Below are positions 1 to 8,300 of a stretch of 12,161 bases of DNA, piece after piece; the first letter of the stretch is position 1; every line of letters begins with the position of its first letter. The DNA lies in the NCBI GenBank assembly GCA_034696485.1, contig JAQIWT010001152.1, positions 1 through 12,161 of the forward strand, given 5' to 3'. This stretch comes from Isohypsibius dastychi (taxonomy: Eukaryota > Tardigrada > Eutardigrada > Parachela > Isohypsibiidae). The notes under the pieces are model-generated. The model did not search any database and was not told the origin of the DNA. It saw nothing but the letters and a program-made list of their open reading frames with translations. A program made the position numbers and the translations under genes.

Positions 1-709
1 TCATAATTTTGAAGCAGGCTCCGAATCTTGGTGTGATAAACACATTGACATTGGTGACGTCGGCTGATCGAAGAACAGATTGGAAAATGTGCGTTTGGTT
101 TTTCTCAATAACATCCAGTGAAATAGTGAAGATCGGAGAGTGACGCTCAAATACCGATGTGTTCCATAGCACGACGTCTGTAAGCAACATGACGGACACT
201 GGAGTTTCTTTAAGGACTAGTTGAATGTTCTATTAAAGAATTCATTCTAAGTCAATTTCATTTGACATTGTTGTAAACTATACATACTGATCGGATGAAA
301 TATAAAGCTAGAAAGATAGTTATCACGAACCTTTGCCTGTTCTTCGGAGTTGGACCAGTGACGCAAGACCATAACAAATTCTTTGGTTGTTAGTTCAGAC
401 TTGACCGCCGACAGATTGGTTTTTATCAAATTTCCAGAAAACGAGATTTCTCTGAAGGGATATACAGTTGCATTGCATCGCATTCGACAGACCACGGTGA
501 CTCAGAATCTGCAACTTTATTTTCATCGAAAATGTGTAGTAGGCCGGACTACAAAATTAAAATGAAGCTTTTTTGGTAAGTCAATCCAAGGAGGTATCTC
601 ACCAGCTCTAACTTTGTAGGGTAGAAGTAGTTGGTTACATCGTCGCCTATCCAAAAGCACATTATTATCGTGATGTAACATACCACAAAGACCACGCAAA
701 AGACAAGAT
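1..709 (-). CDS. Possible DEG/ENaC-like channel fragment, 3 exons, leaves window at left
   Basis: Minus-strand exon candidates: 603-709, 331-548, and 1 to about 229. The first (acceptor ATGTCAG, donor GTGAGA) encodes one hydrophobic segment, LVFCVVFVVCYITIIMCFW, followed by VTNYFYPTKLEL, which resembles the first membrane helix and first outer strand of degenerin/ENaC channels. A 54-bp intron (549-602) follows. The second exon reads SGLLHIFDENK and SPWSVEC, where P and C are spaced as in the family FPAVTIC motif, but this frame stops at a TGA. A second frame is open from 501 down to 331 and ends SNSEEQAK before donor GTTCGT, matching in phase with the third exon (NIQLVLKETP to FGACFKIM; family motif GxCYTF). 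So the gene needs a frameshift or an unrecognised intron around 425-501. Family assignment is tentative; few of the usual cysteines are visible. Confidence 0.33.
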
Positions 710-999
710 CTGACATTGTAGATTGTTGATGAAGAAAGTGAGCTAAAATAAAGTTTGCCAGCTGAAATATTTTATTCAACTTCGGATAAATACGGAACAC
801 GGAAAGCAATTTGGCAGGAGTGAAAAGTGAAGGCAGGAGCGCTGCCTGAATTTTACAATACTCTCGGTCGTGAAAAGACAGGAGCAGTGTAGACTGTAGA
901 GCAATGTCAAGTATCTTTGCACTGCTCCTGGACAAGGGAATCGGAACATGTTCAAATGCTCTAAAAGTCTTGTCCTGGACAAGAAAACTGTCTCTGTCA

Positions 1000-2330
1000 C
1001 TAACGCTGTAGGGTAATTAATCCGAGGGAGATAAAATGAATCCATGGCAGAGAAGACAAAGGCGACCTAGTTTCATGAATGATTGGATATAGTTTTGAAC
1101 GTGGACCAGACTAACTAAGGATTAAGGATTTCGTGTTCACCTTGGTCAAATCGATCAAGAACAGAAACTGGATTTGGAAATCAGTCACCAAAGTCAACAC
1201 TAGATATGTTGCGATAATTACGTACGATGCAACTAACTTCGTTTACTGCACAGCTTCAAACCAGATTTATCAATTCGAAAAATACAGGAGCCGTAAAACG
1301 TGCCGCCATTCCGTACCTTCAAGGCTTGATCCCCGAATGGGCGGTTATGCAGAAAAATGCATTTTCATTCAATAGAATTCAGATCCACCGCAGTCACAAA
1401 CTCATCGTAAAGAATCACAAGCTCTACCAAGAATGTAGTTTTCGCCGAACTGATAATGAATCCATTTTCCGAGCTTAAGAACCGCAGGTCACTATCAGTA
1501 TTAAAAAATAGACTTGCAAACTTGCGTCTGACAAACGTCCGTCTGAAACAGAAAAGACTCAAGTGAGCTTGTATGATGGTGGGAAAAATCCATTCTGAAA
1601 ACAGCTTCAAGTTTCACACTAAAAAGAAGTAATGTCTGAAATTTGTTCATCTTCGAAAAGCTCATCAGATTTGAATCATTTCAATTCATTTCTGGAACGA
1701 TCATAAACTGCACCAATACCCTGTGATAACTGGGACCAATTACGAGAACTCTTGCAACCACTCTCTACTTGCTTATCATTCAGAAAAGTTAAATAATCCA
1801 CTCATTTCATTACTCGGGAAGAATCTACCGAAGATTTCAAGATCTGACTTTTCATTTCACAAAGCTCTGTTACGTTTCTTGAATCGGACCTGTTGGACAA
1901 GACCAAAATGAATTGTTCGGCTCGTTACGTAGAGTTGATCCGTAGAGAATCAGCAGTCACCAATACTCCATCAAACGAGGTGTCTCTGAAGCGATTCACA
2001 GTGGCAGGCGGCTAGTGCTTCAACACTGAAGTCAGAGGTCTGAACTCTGAAGTCTGAAGTCTGAAGTCTGAAGTCCGAAGTCCGAACTCTGAGGTTTAAC
2101 ACTGAACTCTGAACTGCCATTGAGGTAAGTGGGTGATTTACACGAGTTGAATGAAATTTCAAGCAATACCAAAAGTCTTCGCAGGTTTTCGATTTTCGTT
2201 TTTGATATAGGTTCGCTATTTCAGGTATTGAGCACCATGTCTTCGGCACAAACAAAAAGTACTGCACAGATTACACTACGGAAAGCTGATATTGATTCTT
2301 TGGTCGTTAATAAAGTTTCAGCTTCAAGCC
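1000..2330. other. Intergenic stretch with no supportable gene
   Basis: Open frames on both strands are short, mutually overlapping and lack recognisable domains or a splice-consistent chain. I looked here on the minus strand for the rest of the dynein linker (expected next motifs include a WEDKL-like helix and WVYLEGIF) and found nothing. The only structure noted is the 7-bp tandem repeat at 2022-2117. Confidence 0.6.
2022..2117. repeat. 7-bp tandem repeat (GTCTGAA), degenerate flanks
   Basis: Seven contiguous units at 2045-2093: CTCTGAA, three exact GTCTGAA, two GTCCGAA, then CTCTGAG. The flanks carry more diverged units, and AACACTGAA occurs on both sides (about 2022 and 2099). It sits about 220 bp beyond the point where the dynein reading frame ends. 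The TSDF-type repeat peptide readable on the minus strand is a consequence of the repeat, not evidence of a protein. Confidence 0.9.
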
Positions 2331-2332
2331 GG

Positions 2333-5300
2333 TTATGCATTTTCCTCGAAGACTTTGTAATAAAGAGACAGCTTCATCGCTTCCAAGCTATTGATATGTT
2401 CTTTCACCTTTAAGGAACATACATTCAACAGCCAGAAATCAAAAAGGTATATTGCCGAATATACTTTGGTGAAAAGGTCATCCCATCCTCGGATCAAGTG
2501 AGTGCGATCCTGACAACCAACCAAATCCAGCTCGTACAATTGCCAGGTTTCTTTGACCTAGAATCAAATCTAATTAGTAAAAATATGACAGATATCCAGA
2601 CAAAAAGTTGGACGCCTTCTATGGAACAATTATCTGCAAGCTCACTTCCGGCGGAACTTCTCTTACTGTCAACAACTTACCTGTTTCAAGAAGTTTTCTA
2701 ATGCAAGTTCACCCTGAGCCGTCATCATGACATCCCGGATCGTTCTCTCAAATTTCTGCAAGTTGGTATCCCAAACATGACCCAAAGTTAAATCTCCCAA
2801 ATTCCACTTGACATTCATCTGCCGCATCAGCTCGCTCCAATGCCGATCTTTCAAAGCTTCCGACTTTAGTTCAACGATCAATACGTTGAACTGCAAAAAC
2901 AGTTCATTTACAACCAAGTAAAACACCGAGAAAATGAAAAAATGTTACTTTGGTGTAAGACTGAAGAAGCTGTTTGATGAATTCGTAAGACGCATATTGT
3001 CGCATTCGGCTAGGCATTTCATTCAGCTGTCTGAGAAGAGTCTCCAACGATTGCCGAATCTGAAGTTGAAAAACTTCTAATTGCGAAGTTTATATCAATT
3101 CATAAAAGTTAAATCGAAAATTTCTTCGCGAACCTTCAACAATTTTTTATTTTATGCTTTTTAGAAAACATTTTCGTTCAATCCCTAAATTTTTCATTTA
3201 AACACTTCACTTGTTTTATGACATGCACTCAAGATACATTTCGAGGCTGAACAGATGACCACGGTGTCTCCTTCATTTCGTCAATCTGTTTCCAGATACG
3301 AGCGACTTCCGACCAAACGCCTTTCAGGTCCTGAAGCTCTTCGATGCAGACAACCACTTGTTCCAGCATCGGATCAACGGTATTTTCCGGCTGCATTTCC
3401 AGTGCTTCTTTCGCCTTGCTCAAATGTTCTCGTTCGTCTTTGAGCCGCTGCAGTTTCTGCTCAAAAATGCTGATTTGGGATAAAGCAACTTCCGGTCGCA
3501 GACTGCCGTCACTCGGTTTCTGGGCATTCCAGTTCGTCAACGTATCGGATGTCTTCGATTCCAAAACACGGTCTTCTGCTGTGATCTTTGATTGAAGCTG
3601 GCCCATCTGGAAAACAAACCAAAAATTATTATTTCTTGTTTTTGCGGAAACTGAAATCGCTGACGATCCAAGAGCCGCTGGCCTTCTCGAAAGAGTTCCA
3701 TCTAAAAAACAACCCTCAAAATCGATACAAAGCAAAGATTATTAAATTCGTGTGCAGGTCGTCACGTCACTGTATGTGAATTATCCACTTTAAGCCAAAT
3801 TCCACAGCCTGAAACAGCCAAGAAAATGCCGACAATGAAGAGTTTCAACAACCGAGCCGCTGAAACTGATTTCGAGATCAAAAACGCAAAAACACAAATT
3901 CAATAAAAAAATTGGCAATTTTCGACCAACATTATCAATTCACAAGAATCGAAGCTAATCAAGCAATGTCACAGTCTGTAACTGTAAGTAACGAAAACAT
4001 AACAGTTGTTGAGCTGATTGTGCTCTGACCACAGATCTACATTCCGAAAACAACAACACCCTAAACACAGAATGCTTGTGAAAGTTCAAAACAAGTGGTC
4101 ATCCAAATTCTGATACACTTGTTCACCTTTCAAAGTTTCGGATGAGAAAAGCATCAGACAGTAAAATACAAAATACACCGAATCGGAAAAAACCATGAAA
4201 CAATTTTCCATTTGTAATAAGTGACTCACCTGCTTCTCCCATCCATTCATTCTTCGCTTCATATTCTGCATCGAAGTGATCAAACTAACAGACTCCGAAG
4301 TCGATGCTGAATCCAGTGACAACTGCTCCAAAATTCCTCTTTGACTCGTCAGCGTTGTATAAAAGTCTGTCATAGACTGTCCAAGCAGCGACTCATATTT
4401 CCCCAGCACCTCCTTATGCCACAAATCATACTTCAGCGTAACCTTCGATTGAATCCTCGCAAAATCAATCACAACCGGTCCGATCTCCTTCGAAGTATCA
4501 CTGGTATCAAATGTTGCTCGCGATTTCTTAATATCACTCAAAATCTGAATCCATTTCTCCATGTCATTCTCCAGTCGCGAATAAACCGTTTCCGGCTGCA
4601 AATCCCACAACGCTTGATACCTCAGCCAATCTTTCACATAAGCATCCACTTCCGCCATCAGTTCCTCAATCGATATCGTGATATCCGTCAGAACAGCCGG
4701 CCCATTCGGAAGTCGGAGCAAAACAGATTGATAAGTTCCCGCGGCGTGATCTTCATCCACTTCTGGTGCAGTCTGCCGGTAGCGGCTACTTTGAAGACGT
4801 TTCTGTGAGAGAATCGTACTAGCCCAGGTCCACAATTGCGTCATCAAATCAGTCCGACATTGCGAAACCGGCGGATTCAAAAACATGACCTGATTAGTGA
4901 TCCGGAACTCATGGATAATCCTCTCAATCTTCGGCACCGATCCAGTGAAATTTGTCGGACTGTCATCCGTGTCGGTATTCTGCAAATCTTCCTCTTTTCC
5001 ACGAAGTACCGTCAGCCAAGCACTCAACCCATTCTGAAGTCGATTCGCCAGTTTCTTCTCGACTTCCTCGTCAATCTTCGAAGTCCAATCCGATAAATTC
5101 GAATATTGCCTCAAACTCAAGTCATCAGTAGCTTTCTGGATTTTATTCAGAATATCCGCAAAGGAATTCGCAGAGAATAAGCAAGTATCCAACGAGCGGA
5201 GTTCCACGTCGATTTGTTTTTCAATCAGCACCAAATCATCGACCTTTTTCTGGAACGCCGAAGTCGCTTCCGAGAACCGCTGAACATACGGTTCAACGCG

Positions 5301-8300
5301 ATGTGATTCCCAAACCAGAGCAACTCCTTCAATGATCAACGCCTGCACCGGCGCCTTCAGACCGGAAACCAACAACGATAAGGGCGGTTTGGTGGAAATT
5401 ATGTTGCAAGTCCGTTCATAAGCTCGCACTGACTCGATCAGGGAAACAGCATAAGGAAACATCTGGTTGATCTGATGCGATCTGTTGACAATTCCAATCG
5501 GCACTCGAAACAACATCCATTTGAAATTCCGCACTTCTTTCCAAAGAGAGATGATTGCGGGGTGAAAGTTTACGCGAAGATGGAGTGCAGTACCGCCGCG
5601 ACTTCGTTGGTTTGCCACGAGGAAGATCCTACCGGAAACTCCTAGAGGTCGCGACTGAACACGCTGGCACCACGCTTCGAATGTCTCCTGCATGCTGGTA
5701 GTTAATTTTAGTCGGAAGCTATCGCCGTCAGCTTTGAGTATCTGCCCGTCAACGTGGTTCTCCCAACCGCGACCCAGGATTGCTTCGACACGACCCATCA
5801 ACATTGTCATTTGACGCTCGAACTGGAAAACACATCTTGTTCAAGTTTGCGGATTGTGAAATGGTGCTAAGAAAAACAGATATCTCGAACCTTGTCAAAT
5901 AAAATTTGTGAAAAACCCTTCTGCAACTGTAATCATTAATCATCAAATTTGGTCTTCTCCATTTCCGGTTTCAGACTTACCCGTTATTTCATATATCATA
6001 TCAAGTGGCTTTCACCGGACCCCGTCGATTTTTCTTCAGAGGCCCAGCTATCAAAACAAACCGGTTTTTTTTTAATTTAGAAATTTGAAGTTTTCCTACC
6101 AAAGCTGAAACCCTTCAAAAAAGTTGAATTTTCAAGACAATCACTAATGTTGCAAAAATTGTATTGACAGGAGCTTCAGTTCAGTTCAAAAACAATCGAG
6201 GCAGATTCGGATGTATACCACCACACCGCAGATCAATTTTACCAGAAAGCCCATATTGCTCACCTGCTTTGTCCACATGACACATCCGGCCACTGGTGGG
6301 ATATCTCGCAGCCGATTCGCGGCACTAACTCCGCTATTCTGATATCCAACTTTGAACTTATCATGCAGATATTCGATATCCACCTTCACTTTCTGGATCA
6401 ACTGCGTCTGATAATCCCGAAAAGCTCCGCGAATTCTAGGTCGGACAAACAGCGCGTTATACTGCGCGAAAATCCGGAACATCTCATTCGCATTTCGAGC
6501 CGATCCCAACTGATATCTCAAACGTTCCGTGATCTTCGACTCGACTTTGTCAATCCGGTCTCCATATCGCTTACATGCCATATCCCACGCTTCCTGACCT
6601 TCTTTGGAAGTATCCAAACAGTCCACTTCCTTCACACATTCATAAGCGGAATTGACTTCCTCAATCGCGGATGACTGAGCATGACTTCCGGTTGCATCAC
6701 CTTTGGAAGCATCTTCCTGTGCCGGGGTTTTTCTGGGCTGAAGAACGCGGGTGATGACGGAGAGGAGCTGTTGGTGACCCCATCGAAATTTCTTCATGCT
6801 TTCCATGCGGGATTGTAGAGCTTTGTGCCCGGAACCGGCAACACCCCGCCAGGCCAACTTCGAATCCCCATCACGCTTCTTTTTCATCATGTCGCGAACG
6901 AGAGCCATAACCTTTTCATGTTCGCCGCTCCATGTCATGAAGATATCGCTGCACTGTTTCAGGACCTTTTCGAATTCGGGATAAGGATGGTGCATAAGAT
7001 ATCGAGTACCAAGAACCTAAAACGAAAAAAATAACAACTGCTGTAATCGATGCACATGGTATTTATAAACGTATTAAAGTTAAACTCAATCAAAAAAGCG
7101 CAATGGATAAAAACGGAAGCAATCTAACGAAACCAGCAGATGATTCCAACTTTTCTGATGATTCCAGACTCCGCAATTTTCCCGTTTATGAAATTCCAAA
7201 ATTACATCGTGTTTACCGTTCATCAAGCTGACCAGAAGAAAGAAAAATCCCGATGAACCAACGGACACGCCCCAGGAGTTTCCAGTGAAAGTTAAAACAA
7301 AATCCAAAAATTTCAAATCGGACAGCGAAAATTGAAATCAGCGACCTGGTTAAATGTCTACAGTTGCGTGGAAATTCGGTCCGCAGGCACAGATATTCAA
7401 ACTGGCATATCATAGGTCATTGTATTTTTACTACAATGACCTATGATCCATTCGAATTTGTTTCGTATATGATGAGAAGCCCTTTACCACAAACGTTTCT
7501 AATGGTTTCAATTCGTAAAATTCCAGCTTCGATCCAAACAATCGATGTTTTACAGACTGCCAACAGTTTTAATTCATGGTATTTGTATTAATGTTTGTCC
7601 TAAAAATCCTAAAATGCTATCAACAAAAAACTTGCCTTCAATATTTGCGCGGTGACATTCCGGGATAAAGCGTCAACAAGCATCTGGAAGCGAGCGATCG
7701 GGTATTTCGTCTGGCGAATCTTGTGCATATGGTTAACGATTAGCCGGACAGCATCACGAATTTTTTCCAACGAGGTTGCTGTCAGCAGATCCTGAATCGG
7801 GAAGTCTTTCATCAGAATGCAGTAATCGGAAACGGTGTCCATTGTCGAACGCAGTTCGGTGAAGCTGACCAACGCATGGAAGCGACGTCCTTGTTTTAAA
7901 AACTCCAGAGTTAGTGTCACTTCCAAACTGGTACATTTTTCCTCGATGCGCTGCAGAGCAGTTTCCATGCTCATCCAAAAAGAAATCTCTTGCAGAGTGG
8001 AACCGGAAGAAGCATCGCGATCCAACTTGGTAACCTAAGACAAAACGAATCGTGAACAAAGTTAAACAGGCTTACCTAGCAAAGGATGAGATATACGTAC
8101 TTCCGAATTCAAATAAAACGAAAATAACAAAACTATGAATCAACAAAATGAAACCGAATTCAATAAGGGTAAAACGAAACAATAAAATCAAACATTTCAA
8201 GCTACCCAAAATATGAACTCCAAAATATAATCAACAACAAGAGTTCGGAAAATTAGTGCAAAATCTGAACCAAGGCGTTGGAAGATGAGTCTCTAATGGA

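Noticed and set aside
1133-1478. Two overlapping plus-strand frames of about 80 codons
   Set aside because: They overlap each other in different frames, have no domains and no splice-consistent neighbours.
1971-2267. 98-codon minus-strand frame with TSDF repeats
   Set aside because: The repeated peptide is produced by the 7-bp tandem DNA repeat; the rest has no similarity to anything and does not continue dynein.
2333-2345. U12-type AT-AC donor at the end of exon 13 (ATAACC)
   Set aside because: Only partly matches the ATATCC consensus and no following dynein exon was found in the window; kept only as an alternative.
2129-2413. 94-codon plus-strand open frame
   Set aside because: Overlaps dynein exon 13 antisense and non-coding sequence; no recognisable domain or splice chain.
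4341-4808. 155-codon open frame on the plus strand
   Set aside because: Lies wholly antisense to dynein exon 7, is rich in Arg, Gln and Ile as expected from the reverse of that coding strand, and has no domain.
7609-7635. Extension of dynein exon 5 to its in-frame stop
   Set aside because: The tail (ASFLLIAF) does not match the family and runs through the GC donor; exon 6 resumes the family sequence exactly in phase.
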